A stretch of 64,000 nucleotides of DNA, from assembly GCF_012927205.1 (NCBI RefSeq), contig NZ_JABBGC010000002.1:1054001-1118000 (forward strand), in the 5' to 3' direction. Below the pieces are notes generated by a model. That model worked only from the letters and a program-made list of their open reading frames with translations, searched no databases and had not been told where the DNA came from. This document shows positions 17,917 to 26,034 of the stretch, piece after piece (the stretch's first letter is position 1; each line of letters starts with the position of its first letter). A program made the translations under genes and the position numbers. The stretch comes from Chitinophaga fulva (GTDB lineage Bacteria; Bacteroidota; Bacteroidia; Chitinophagales; Chitinophagaceae).

Positions 17917-18554
17917 CGTGACTGCGCTTTATAAAAATCATATAATGCTTTGATATCACTGCTGCAAAGCAAAGGCATCGCTGCTTTCAGCTTATCGTCG
18001 GACCAGTTCCACCATTCCATTTCCAGTAAACGGGCAATGTCTTCCTCCGCGAAACGCTTCCGGATTTCTTTGCCCGGGTTGCCACCCATGACGCTGTAAG
18101 GCGCCACATCTTTGGTGATCAGCGCCCTGCTGCCGATAATGGCGCCATGGCCTATCTTCACGCCCGGCATGATCACCGCTTCCGTGCCAATCCATACATC
18201 ATTGCCTATTACCGTATCACCCGCAGGCCTGAAGCCGTCAATACTACCTTCAAAGGCCGCTACTTCCGGCATATAAAAGAACGGGAAGCTCGACACCCAG
18301 TCATGCCGGTGGCCTTGATTGCCAGCCATAATAAACGCCGCGCCGGTACCAATGGAACAATAACTTCCGATGATCAATTTATCTACATCCGTTCTGTCGG
18401 GCATCAGGTATTTCGCACAATCATCAAAAGAGTGACCATGATAATAACCGGAATAATAACTATAGGCGCCTACAATAATGTTAGGATTGGTAACCTGTTC
18501 TGATAATAACTTGCCACGAAAAGGGCTTTCAAAATAATTTTCCATGCTACTCAT
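17913..18554 (-). CDS. catB: CatB-type (xenobiotic) chloramphenicol O-acetyltransferase
   Basis: A 213-residue left-handed beta-helix acetyltransferase. The opening NYFESPFRGKLLSEQVTNPN, the block YSYYSGYYHGHSFDDC and the catalytic region AGNQGHRHDWVSSFPF agree closely with type B chloramphenicol acetyltransferases. The ATG three codons inside (18545) would put the catalytic His at position 79, as in characterised members. Hexapeptide repeats follow (VIGNDVWIGTEAVIMPGVKIG). It acetylates chloramphenicol or related xenobiotics using acetyl-CoA. An MFS pump lies 46 bases upstream and DinB overlaps downstream, forming a likely resistance operon. Confidence 0.9.
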   Translation of the reverse strand: MSSMENYFESPFRGKLLSEQVTNPNIIVGAYSYYSGYYHGHSFDDCAKYLMPDRTDVDKLIIGSYCSIGTGAAFIMAGNQGHRHDWVSSFPFFYMPEVAAFEGSIDGFRPAGDTVIGNDVWIGTEAVIMPGVKIGHGAIIGSRALITKDVAPYSVMGGNPGKEIRKRFAEEDIARLLEMEWWNWSDDKLKAAMPLLCSSDIKALYDFYKAQSR

Positions 18555-18600
18555 TTTAAATCAGGAACAGCAAGGTACGATTAGTTGAGGAAATATATTT

Positions 18601-20052
18601 TTACGCCACCTCCGCTTCTGCCATCTCCTGTCTCACTACCCCTGGTTTCCGCACGCTTATCTTTGTCAGCAGCATTACCACGGCCAATGCAGGCGGGATA
18701 ATGAAACAGCCGTACAACCAGGTAGCGGCATTCATAGCGCCAGCCACACCGCCCGGATGCGTCATGCCACCGGCATTGGCAATCAGGCCGGACAGCGCTG
18801 CGCCAAATGTCATGGCCATCAGTTGTACGGTGGTGATAGACGTGGAAGTCAGTTCTATTTCGTTGGGTGGTGCCAGTGAGAATACCCGTACCACCAGGTG
18901 AGGCCATGGCAGCCCGATACCGGCGCCTATCAACAGTAAGGAAACGCAGAGGCCTGCCAGCACATAGGTATTGTATGCCATACCGGAAAGCCAGGCCATT
19001 CCTGCCAGTCCGGCGACCATCAGTAAAGCGCCGATGAGCGACAGTTTCATCACTGCAGCAGCATTCACGCCGGAGAAAGCCATAGAAGCGGCCGACCATC
19101 CCAGCGCCACCAGTACCGTCAGGTAACCAGCTTCCAATGCGGTAAAACCATGGATGGTTTGTTCGAAGTAAGGGATAAATATTTCCACGGCGGCTACCAA
19201 TGCCAGCAGCACAATCACCAGATAGACCATGCCCAGCGGAGAAGATAACCGGTAAGCGCCGGTAGGCAGCAGTCTCACGCTGCTTCCTCTCTCCGATCTT
19301 ACCAGCAACACGATCAGTAACAGCGCTATCACCAAACCAGCCAGGTTATACGCCAGGCTTTCCATGACACTGCCGATGGATACCGCGAGCGCAGAAAATA
19401 ACAACAATACCAGCTTCCCGACCGCAACGGGCGTTTTAGCGCCAACCGCGTGTTTGGCGGGCAGAATAAATTCTGTAAACACCAGCAGCAACACGCCAAT
19501 GACCAGGATAACGGCAAAGGCTGTACGCCAATTGCCATACTCGGCAAAAATGCCGCCTACAAAGGGACCGACAAAAGCGCCCACGCCCCACATGCCCGAT
19601 ACGAGGGCCATCGCCTTGGCCCACAACCGTGACTCAAAGATGATCCTGATCATTCCATAGGAAAGGGCAAACAATAGTCCACCGCCCAGTCCCTGCACCG
19701 CTCTTGCCATCAGCAAAACGTACATCGTTGGCGCCGCCATGGAGATGACCGCTCCGGTCACGAAGAGCAAAATAGCCCAGCGGTAAGCCTTGCGGGGACC
19801 GCTGACCGATAATAATCGTGTCGACACTACCGAACCAATAATAGAAGCCACCACAAATATGGTGGTATTCCAGGCGTAATAGGCAAGCCCACCTATCTCC
19901 CGGACAATAGAAGGCATAATGGTGGCCACAATATAAATGTTGGTCACATGCAATAAAACACCCAACGCAAGCGCAATGGCTTTGTATTTATTATTCCCGG
20001 CAAACAAATCGGCCCAACCGGCATTTGCTGCTGTCTGTACTTTTGTATCCAT
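18601..20052 (-). CDS. MFS drug/metabolite efflux transporter
   Basis: A 483-residue transporter with about 14 predicted hydrophobic segments, resembling the DHA2 (14-TM) drug:H+ antiporters. The segment ARAVQGLGGGLLFALSYGMIRI fits the family motif in helices 4-5, and GMWGVGAFVGPFVGG is the antiporter motif C region. No signal peptide. An AraC regulator lies upstream on the same strand and CatB 46 bases downstream, so efflux of a xenobiotic under AraC control is a reasonable inference. Confidence 0.85.
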   Translation of the reverse strand: MDTKVQTAANAGWADLFAGNNKYKAIALALGVLLHVTNIYIVATIMPSIVREIGGLAYYAWNTTIFVVASIIGSVVSTRLLSVSGPRKAYRWAILLFVTGAVISMAAPTMYVLLMARAVQGLGGGLLFALSYGMIRIIFESRLWAKAMALVSGMWGVGAFVGPFVGGIFAEYGNWRTAFAVILVIGVLLLVFTEFILPAKHAVGAKTPVAVGKLVLLLFSALAVSIGSVMESLAYNLAGLVIALLLIVLLVRSERGSSVRLLPTGAYRLSSPLGMVYLVIVLLALVAAVEIFIPYFEQTIHGFTALEAGYLTVLVALGWSAASMAFSGVNAAAVMKLSLIGALLMVAGLAGMAWLSGMAYNTYVLAGLCVSLLLIGAGIGLPWPHLVVRVFSLAPPNEIELTSTSITTVQLMAMTFGAALSGLIANAGGMTHPGGVAGAMNAATWLYGCFIIPPALAVVMLLTKISVRKPGVVRQEMAEAEVA

Positions 20053-20136
20053 ACTGTGTATATTCAGATTTGTTTACAAAAGTCGGTCGTTTTTCAGGCG
20101 GCATCAATCTCCAAACAGCGGAAAGAACAACCAATT

Positions 20137-20958
20137 TTACGGAAGCTGCCGGTACTCTTTGGGGGTAAGGCCGGTTTTCAGTTTAAAGAAGCGGGTAAAA
20201 TGGGAAGCATTGTCAAACTTAAAATAGTCAGCCACCTCCTTTACAGACAGAGAGGCATACTTCAACTGGTACTGGATTTCGAGCAACAATCTTTCATGGA
20301 TAACTTCGAGGGCGGTCTTGCCGGTTTCCTCTTTCACCGTTTCACTGAGATGTTTGGCCGTAATACCCAGCAACACTGCATACTCCGCGATGGTCCGCAG
20401 TTCAATGAACTGCTCCTCTACCAGTTTCTTGAATTGAAACGTGAGTTGATACTGCCGGTTCATATTTTTCCGGAACCGCAGCAGGCAATATTCGCAGGCC
20501 CTGTTGTAATCGTATAGCAGTTCCGTGAGCACGAGGCGTATGACATCAAAATGAAACGGCCGGCTGCCGCCATATTCTTCGGCGAGTGTCTTAAACTTAC
20601 GGTGCACGCCAGGCAGCGCATTATCCTCCAGCTCAAATACCGGCGGATACTCAGGGTTCAGGTACAGCAGCTCATCGATGACCTGCTCCTTGATATGGCT
20701 CTTGTATAAAAAACTTTGGGTAAACAACAACTGTTGCGTGGCAAAATCAGGCGTGATCCGGTCCACCGAAAAAATCTGTTTGGGCGATATAATGGCCATA
20801 TGGCCGGGTCCCAGCGTAAAACTATGATAGCCGACGGTGACGTCCATCTCCCCCTGTAGCCCCAGCATCAGGGTGTAATAGTCATTCTTCACCGGCTGAC
20901 CGGCTTTCAGGCATTCATTATTTTTCAGCAATACAAATTCGGCATCGTTGGACAACAT
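20137..20958 (-). CDS. AraC-family transcriptional regulator
   Basis: A 273-residue regulator from the ATG at 20958. The reading frame stays open further upstream but that part is basic low-quality sequence running into the neighbouring gene. The N-terminal cupin-like sensing domain (DYYTLMLGLQGEMDVTVGYHSFTLGPGHMAII) is followed by a double helix-turn-helix domain ending in SVKEVADYFKFDNASHFTRFFKLKTGLTPKEYR, the AraC signature. A perfect 20-base inverted repeat with a promoter-like -7 element in its loop sits just upstream of the start. It probably controls the MFS-CatB-DinB genes downstream and possibly itself. Confidence 0.85.
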   Translation of the reverse strand: MLSNDAEFVLLKNNECLKAGQPVKNDYYTLMLGLQGEMDVTVGYHSFTLGPGHMAIISPKQIFSVDRITPDFATQQLLFTQSFLYKSHIKEQVIDELLYLNPEYPPVFELEDNALPGVHRKFKTLAEEYGGSRPFHFDVIRLVLTELLYDYNRACEYCLLRFRKNMNRQYQLTFQFKKLVEEQFIELRTIAEYAVLLGITAKHLSETVKEETGKTALEVIHERLLLEIQYQLKYASLSVKEVADYFKFDNASHFTRFFKLKTGLTPKEYRQLP

Positions 20959-20959
20959 G

Positions 20960-21019
20960 GCTTCACTGGTTTCAAAACAGCCAAATTTACGGATTCTATT
21001 GTTTTGAAACCAGTGAAGC
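20960..21019 (-). promoter_or_regulatory. 20-base perfect inverted repeat around a promoter-like element before the AraC gene
   Basis: Arms at 20960-20979 and 21000-21019 are perfect reverse complements with a 20-base spacer. On the minus strand the spacer contains TAAATTTG (20989-20982), an exact match to the Bacteroidota -7 consensus TAnnTTTG. The inner arm ends one base before the AraC start codon. It could be an operator bracketing the core promoter. In read-through RNA from the upstream gene it would form a long hairpin next to the start codon. No T tract supports simple termination. Confidence 0.7.
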
Positions 21020-21026
21020 TTTGTGA

Positions 21027-21407
21027 TTATGCTTTCAGGGTGTCCAGGGCACCGAAAGCATGGTCTATCACGATCTTCCAGGTACCGTCTGCCTGACGCC
21101 GCATTACCTCTATCCCTTTGGCACTGATTTTTACCTCCCCGCCATCGGTGATGTTCCATTCAGAGCGGCCTACCGCCACATCACCCGTCTGCAGGCAATA
21201 CACTGTTTTGATTTCCATCGTTCCTTTCACAGCCAGGATGCCTTTCACGGCCTCTTCAAACTGTTCCTTGCCGGACACTACTTTCCCCGGTTCCGGCACA
21301 ATGACACCGTTATAATCATAAATGGTGAACACCGTATTGATGTCGCCGGTGTTAAAAGCCGCCGCCAGTGCGGCGTGCACATCTTCTGCCCTTTTTGGTA
21401 ACTGCAT
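21027..21407 (-). CDS. NTF2-like (SnoaL/DUF4440-type) protein
   Basis: A 126-residue protein from the ATG at 21407 (MQLPKRAEDVHAALAAAF). It is a single cone-shaped NTF2-like domain: an opening helix, FNTGDINTVFTIYDYNGVIVPEPGKVVSG, then paired strands ending VMRRQADGTWKIVIDHAFG, typical of DUF4440/SnoaL-like proteins. Members are small-molecule isomerases or binding proteins; no activity can be assigned. It starts 19 bases after the PEP-mutase-like gene stop and is likely co-transcribed with it. Confidence 0.75.
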   Translation of the reverse strand: MQLPKRAEDVHAALAAAFNTGDINTVFTIYDYNGVIVPEPGKVVSGKEQFEEAVKGILAVKGTMEIKTVYCLQTGDVAVGRSEWNITDGGEVKISAKGIEVMRRQADGTWKIVIDHAFGALDTLKA

Positions 21408-21426
21408 GTTAGGATTTTTAAGGTGT

Positions 21427-22200
21427 TTAGATAAAAACAGGATCAAAACTGCCCGCTGTGGTAATCGCCTCCGACAGTTGGCCAATGTGGTCATATACTT
21501 TATTGTACAGGAAAGGCCCCATGCTGACGCGTTTCACGCCGAGCTTTTCCAGTACGTCCAGCGCCGGCAGGCCTGGCATACACATCACGTTAAGCGGCAA
21601 TTTGGTTTGACTGACCGCCGTGGTAATCGCCGCTTCCTCCGTAATGCAAGGCAGGAAAATACCATCTGCACCGGATGTTTCGTACAATCGTAACCGTTGC
21701 TCCGTCTCCGCTTCCTTATTGGCCACATTGAGTAAATACGTGTCCGTGCGGGCATTCAGAAAGAGATCAGCGCCTGCTGCTGTCAGCCTGTTACGGACAC
21801 TTTCAAGCGTGGCCGCAAATGTTGCTGCCGGTTGCAATACACGGCCTGTACTGCCAATAGTGGAGTCTTCGAGGTTGATGCCCACCACTCCTGCTTCCAG
21901 TAACCGGGAGATGTTGGCATAGATCGCTTCGGGAGAATGACCGTAGCCCATTTCTATATCAACGGACAAGGGTATACGCAGTATGGCCGTCATGCGGCGC
22001 ACGATGAACAGGTAATCATCGAAAGGCATCCCTTCCCCGTCTTCATACCCCAGGCTTGCCGCCACCGCCGCACTGGAGGTAGCTACCGCCGGAAAACCTT
22101 TCTCCTGGAAACGGCGGGCGCTCTCCGGATTCCATACATTAGGCAATACCAATAAACGTTCCTGGTGTAGTTCTTTAAATGCATTAAACATTGATGACAT
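21427..22200 (-). CDS. Isocitrate lyase/PEP mutase superfamily protein
   Basis: A 257-residue TIM-barrel protein. The segments LVLPNVWNPESARRFQEKGFPAVATSS, LSVDIEMGYGHSPEAI and VGINLEDS supply the Mg-binding acidic residues of the superfamily. The isocitrate lyase Cys motif KKCGH is absent, so it is not an isocitrate lyase; 2-methylisocitrate lyase-like, oxaloacetate hydrolase-like or carboxyphosphoenolpyruvate-mutase-like C-C or C-P lyase activity is possible. It leads a minus-strand run into the NTF2-like and AraC genes. Confidence 0.82.
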   Translation of the reverse strand: MSSMFNAFKELHQERLLVLPNVWNPESARRFQEKGFPAVATSSAAVAASLGYEDGEGMPFDDYLFIVRRMTAILRIPLSVDIEMGYGHSPEAIYANISRLLEAGVVGINLEDSTIGSTGRVLQPAATFAATLESVRNRLTAAGADLFLNARTDTYLLNVANKEAETEQRLRLYETSGADGIFLPCITEEAAITTAVSQTKLPLNVMCMPGLPALDVLEKLGVKRVSMGPFLYNKVYDHIGQLSEAITTAGSFDPVFI

Positions 22201-22291
22201 GGTCGTTCGTTTGAAATAAATAATTGTTGTTTGTTTGACAACACAAAACTACGACGGCAGGAAAGCGTGAAATTGTACAGATCGGAACAGT

Positions 22292-23107
22292 TTAACTGTT
22301 GGATGCCGCCAGCGTCACAGGCGACTGGTCGGGCATATAACCGGAAGGGGTATGACCGGTGAAGGATTTGAATTCGCGGATAAAATGTGACTGATCGAAA
22401 TAACCACAATCATAGGCAATGGCCGTGAGTGGCGCTTCATTCCTGATCACCAGCTGTAAGCTGTTCTGAAAGCGATGGATTTTGCTGTATAGTTTGGGGG
22501 TAAGACCAGTATATTGGACAAATAGTTTTTGCAGGTAACGGGAGGTAATACCATAGCGGGCAGCCACATTCTCGATATTATCAAAAAAACCAGGCTGGCG
22601 GATTTCATGCATCACACTATTAAGCATGGTCACTTTTGTATGCCGCTTTTCGGACCACAACATCTGTTGCCACAGAAAGTCCTCCAGCAACAGCAGGCGT
22701 TCCCGCCAGGTGGGCGTTTCCTGCAAACGAGCATGTAGCGCGGCCACGCCTTTGCCATATACATCGCGGAAGTCATTGACCTGGTCGTTGAAGAGATCTA
22801 CTTTTTCGGGGAAAAAGAAAGCGGCGGCGTGAGGAAAAAAGCGGACGCCCAGCATGGTGTTACGGCCAACGGAACGCACCGGCAGCGGTTTGGTGATCTG
22901 GCCCCACAACTCCACCGGAGGAGTGGTGGTAAATCCGGCGCCATTATCGGTCAGCCAGTGACCAGTGCCGAGATTGAAGATGATTTCCATGTTCCCGCTG
23001 GGGAAAACAGTGTCTTTAAATGCTGTGGCAGCATCTGATTCATAAGTGTAATAACACTTTACATACTGTTTCAGCCTGTCACCCGGCTTTATTTCCTTGT
23101 ATTCCAT
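22292..23107 (-). CDS. AraC-family regulator with DUF6597-type N-terminal domain
   Basis: A 271-residue regulator from the ATG at 23107 (MEYKEIKPGDRLKQYVKCYY); an ATG two codons upstream is possible. The frame is open for another 48 codons, but the far end of that extension is translated REP-like palindrome, so it is not coding. The N-terminal domain (FPSGNMEIIFNLG, LGVRFFPHAAAFF) matches the DUF6597 sensor common in Bacteroidota. The C-terminus is a helix-turn-helix pair ending IAYDCGYFDQSHFIREFKSFTGHTPSGY. The target is unknown; the PEP-mutase-like gene starts 91 bases downstream. Confidence 0.83.
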   Translation of the reverse strand: MEYKEIKPGDRLKQYVKCYYTYESDAATAFKDTVFPSGNMEIIFNLGTGHWLTDNGAGFTTTPPVELWGQITKPLPVRSVGRNTMLGVRFFPHAAAFFFPEKVDLFNDQVNDFRDVYGKGVAALHARLQETPTWRERLLLLEDFLWQQMLWSEKRHTKVTMLNSVMHEIRQPGFFDNIENVAARYGITSRYLQKLFVQYTGLTPKLYSKIHRFQNSLQLVIRNEAPLTAIAYDCGYFDQSHFIREFKSFTGHTPSGYMPDQSPVTLAASNS

Positions 23108-23221
23108 GGCCATTGCAGGTACCGGAAGGTACAATAAATCCGGTCCGGGGTCAAAAATAATCTCCTTTTGCTGATGGGAATTGTACAAAACGGAACAAAA
23201 ATCGCAATCCAAATCCCAGTT

Positions 23222-23241
23222 CCCAGGGCTGAAGCCCTGGG
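23222..23241. repeat. REP-like palindrome, copy 2
   Basis: Same palindrome as at 9849-9868: perfect 9-base arms, here with loop GA, followed by CTAC. It lies between the second AraC gene and a terminator hairpin. Confidence 0.7.
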
Positions 23242-23283
23242 CTACGATGTTGTTCAATTTCTTTCATGGCAAAAGGGATATTA

Positions 23284-23322
23284 ATGCAACAGGGCTGACT
23301 TTTTGAGCCAGCCCTGTTGCAT
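23284..23322 (-). terminator. Hairpin terminator of the PVC-type haem protein gene
   Basis: Perfect 14-base arms (23284-23297 and 23309-23322) with an 11-base loop, 15 bases past the stop of the gene at 23337. The following minus-strand sequence is only moderately T-rich. Confidence 0.75.
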
Positions 23323-23336
23323 CTTATGGTAATACT

Positions 23337-25940
23337 TTATTTCTTTTGCTGTGACAGGAAGTTGACCAGTGACGCGAACTCTTCGTATGATAACGCGTTG
23401 GCGAGGCCTGTCGGCATCATGGACGTTTTCATTTCTTTCCGGCTGAGAATATCCGCTGTTTTAACCGTGTACACTTCACCGGTGATATCTCTCATTACCA
23501 CCTTAGTGGCCGTTTCTTCCGTGATAAACCCAACATAGGTTTTGTTTCCTTTAGCCGTAACCGTTACCGTTGCAAATCCCTGCGAAATAGATGCATTAGG
23601 CTTCAGGATAGATTCGGCGATCCGCTCACGGTTCATGATGGAACCGATCTGTCCCATAAAAGGCCCTTTCATCTTTTCTTCCCTGCTGAGGCTGTGACAG
23701 GCCACACATCCCTGGTTGACGAACAGTATCTTTCCTTTGGCAGGGTCTCCTTTTATTTGTTTCACGGCCAGGAGCACATCTTCGATCGATGATTTACCCA
23801 CCTGTCCTTTTTTGCTTTTTATTTTCTCCAGGTCGACCTTGGGTTCTTTCGCCGCAACGGGTTCTGTCTTTTTCAGCGGGGCAAAAGCAGCGATCTCCAT
23901 TCTGTGGCGGGCATCCAGGTCCCTGAAAAGTTCCATACGTGCCGGGTCAGCTTTCAGCGCTTCCTTCTTCAGGAATTTTTCGATCAGCGGTGATCCAGCC
24001 CAAAGTACCGCTTTGTAGTACGGGCCATGGGAATCAGGGCGGGTACCCCACCACCAGGACGCATCATACGCAGCCTCTTTTTTATACAGGCGGGCCAATG
24101 TGGTCAGGATCTGTTTTTTCAGTTTCAGGTCTTTCGATTGCTGGTACGCAGCAATTAACCCGTTCACCGCTTTCTCATCATGCATATAACGCAGGGCCCA
24201 TAAGGCAAGCGGAGCGTTGGCGCCGTTGATCGCTGCCACCGCAGCATCTACTGCATGAAGCTCCACGAGCGCACGCACCGCGAGATGCGGCAATACGATC
24301 GCGGCATTAGGCGTAGCATGCGGGCCTTCCTTATCTTTCACCGGCGCGACAAATGAGGCCGGCACTTTCGTTTGTAACAAAGCAATGGCAGCATCCATAC
24401 GGCCTAAACGGCCCAGTCCTACGATCGCTGCAGCACGTACGCGGGGCGAAGCGTCTTGCAGCCCATCCAGGAAAGGTTGCTCCGGAACATCCGCCAGCAA
24501 GCCTTTACGATCCGCCAGCGCTCTCAGGGCATGTTCCCTGATAGCCGCGTCTTTTGTCAGCTCCACTAAAGTGCCGATACCGTTTTTCCCTGCTGCCTGT
24601 GCATAGGTATAAAGGCCGGCCACGCGGGCATACAACGGCTGCTGCGCATCGGATGCTATCTTCAACGCAGCGGCAATTCCCTGCTGGTCGTTCCGCTGCA
24701 GCAACTCGCGGGAGGCATTTAACCGGGCCACCGCACTGGCTGACTTCAGCATGCCAATCAGTTCATCCACAGAGGCTTTGGCCGGATCGGGAAATGCTTT
24801 ATAAGTCCAGTTATTCGGTACTGCACGCACCACAAAACCGATGGTATCGCTGCCGGAATAACCGGCGCCATCCCATGCGGAGAGGTAAAGCCTGCCTGAT
24901 CCGTCAACATCCAAATCGGTAATTTGCGGCAGCGCAATAAAATCTTCTTCTTTTTGTGTGAACGTTGGTCCATCCGGCGTTACCCGGTGAATATACAGCA
25001 TGCTCCTGCCCCAATCGGCCATCATCGGAACATTGTTATACTTCTCCGGCCAGCCTGGTTCAGCCATGAACAAAGCACCGGTACCGGAGCCGCCGCCAAG
25101 GTCGGCCAGCGCTGGTATTATTTCATCTGTAAAATGCTGGAACAACACGGGGTATCCATATTCTCCGGATTGAAGGTGGTGGGAGAACCGTACATTCCAT
25201 CCACCGCCATCATTGGTATTTTCCCTGGTGAAGACATTCATGTACGGGTCGATGGCCACGTCATATACATTGCGTGTTCCATGGGTGAACACTTCCATTT
25301 CTGTACCGTCGGGACGTACCCTCACGATCCCGCCACCCAACATAGTCAGCTTTTTACCGGAACGGTCGGTGGCATCATGGAACCCAAAGTCGCCCACGGC
25401 GATATAAATCCAGCCATCAATACCCATGCGGATACCATTGGTGGCGTGGTCTGTTCCTCTCTCCTGGATGTATTTGGTATTGCTGAGATGCTCAACAAGC
25501 GGTTGAGCTGGTCCATCAGCTTTACCATCACCATCTTTATCTTCAAACACTACGAGGGCCATCCCTGTGGCCTTCCCTGTTTCCTTGGAAAAGGTGGTAT
25601 GCAATACAAAAACCTGGTTGCCCATCACGATAATCCCGCGTGGGTTGTCGACCTCAGCAAAATCAGTATGCTGGTCCATTTTGCCATCATTGTCCTTGTC
25701 TACCAGCTTCAATATCCGGCCTTTCCCCGGGTCTTTGCCGAGAGAGCCAATCATATCTACGCCGACAAACACCTCTCCTGTTGGCGCTACCGCCAGGCAG
25801 GCCGGGCTGGGCGTAACAGCGGGACCGGAAAATCGTGTGATGGTTAATTCAGCGGGCGTGGTTTGTGAATACCCCGAAAATGGTTTTACTGCGATGAGCG
25901 CTGTAAGAGAACAGGCCAACGCAATTGGAAGTTTGGTCAT
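23337..25940 (-). CDS. PVC-type haem-binding protein: beta-propeller, HEAT repeats and cytochrome c domain
   Basis: An 867-residue exported protein (signal peptide to about residue 26). Residues about 30-390 form a sorbosone/glucose-dehydrogenase-like propeller (GEVFVGVDMIGSLGKDPGKGRI, GRLYLSAWDGAGYSG). Helical HEAT-like repeats follow at about 400-640. The C-terminal domain carries one c-type haem motif, CVACH in FVNQGCVACHSLSREEKMKGP, with a likely distal Met in the later segment. This arrangement matches the PVC-type haem-binding CxxCH proteins described mainly from Planctomycetes. An electron-transferring sugar or polyol dehydrogenase role in the periplasm is inferred. Confidence 0.82.
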   Translation of the reverse strand: MTKLPIALACSLTALIAVKPFSGYSQTTPAELTITRFSGPAVTPSPACLAVAPTGEVFVGVDMIGSLGKDPGKGRILKLVDKDNDGKMDQHTDFAEVDNPRGIIVMGNQVFVLHTTFSKETGKATGMALVVFEDKDGDGKADGPAQPLVEHLSNTKYIQERGTDHATNGIRMGIDGWIYIAVGDFGFHDATDRSGKKLTMLGGGIVRVRPDGTEMEVFTHGTRNVYDVAIDPYMNVFTRENTNDGGGWNVRFSHHLQSGEYGYPVLFQHFTDEIIPALADLGGGSGTGALFMAEPGWPEKYNNVPMMADWGRSMLYIHRVTPDGPTFTQKEEDFIALPQITDLDVDGSGRLYLSAWDGAGYSGSDTIGFVVRAVPNNWTYKAFPDPAKASVDELIGMLKSASAVARLNASRELLQRNDQQGIAAALKIASDAQQPLYARVAGLYTYAQAAGKNGIGTLVELTKDAAIREHALRALADRKGLLADVPEQPFLDGLQDASPRVRAAAIVGLGRLGRMDAAIALLQTKVPASFVAPVKDKEGPHATPNAAIVLPHLAVRALVELHAVDAAVAAINGANAPLALWALRYMHDEKAVNGLIAAYQQSKDLKLKKQILTTLARLYKKEAAYDASWWWGTRPDSHGPYYKAVLWAGSPLIEKFLKKEALKADPARMELFRDLDARHRMEIAAFAPLKKTEPVAAKEPKVDLEKIKSKKGQVGKSSIEDVLLAVKQIKGDPAKGKILFVNQGCVACHSLSREEKMKGPFMGQIGSIMNRERIAESILKPNASISQGFATVTVTAKGNKTYVGFITEETATKVVMRDITGEVYTVKTADILSRKEMKTSMMPTGLANALSYEEFASLVNFLSQQKK

Positions 25941-26034
25941 TGCTAACTGCTTGTGTAATAGTATAACTGGAATTTTAAATGCCGGTCAATATATAAAAAA
26001 GTTTCTTTTACAGTAGCTTTTATTATTTGAAAGG

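Noticed and set aside
20959..21159. Extended N-terminus of the first AraC regulator
   Set aside because: It would run through the inverted repeat and into the NTF2-like gene, and its sequence is basic and unstructured.
21427..22200. Isocitrate lyase of the glyoxylate shunt
   Set aside because: The protein is too short and lacks the KKCGH catalytic motif.
23108..23257. Extended N-terminus of the second AraC regulator
   Set aside because: The first residues of the extension are translated from the REP-like palindrome, and the family's usual start is at 23107.
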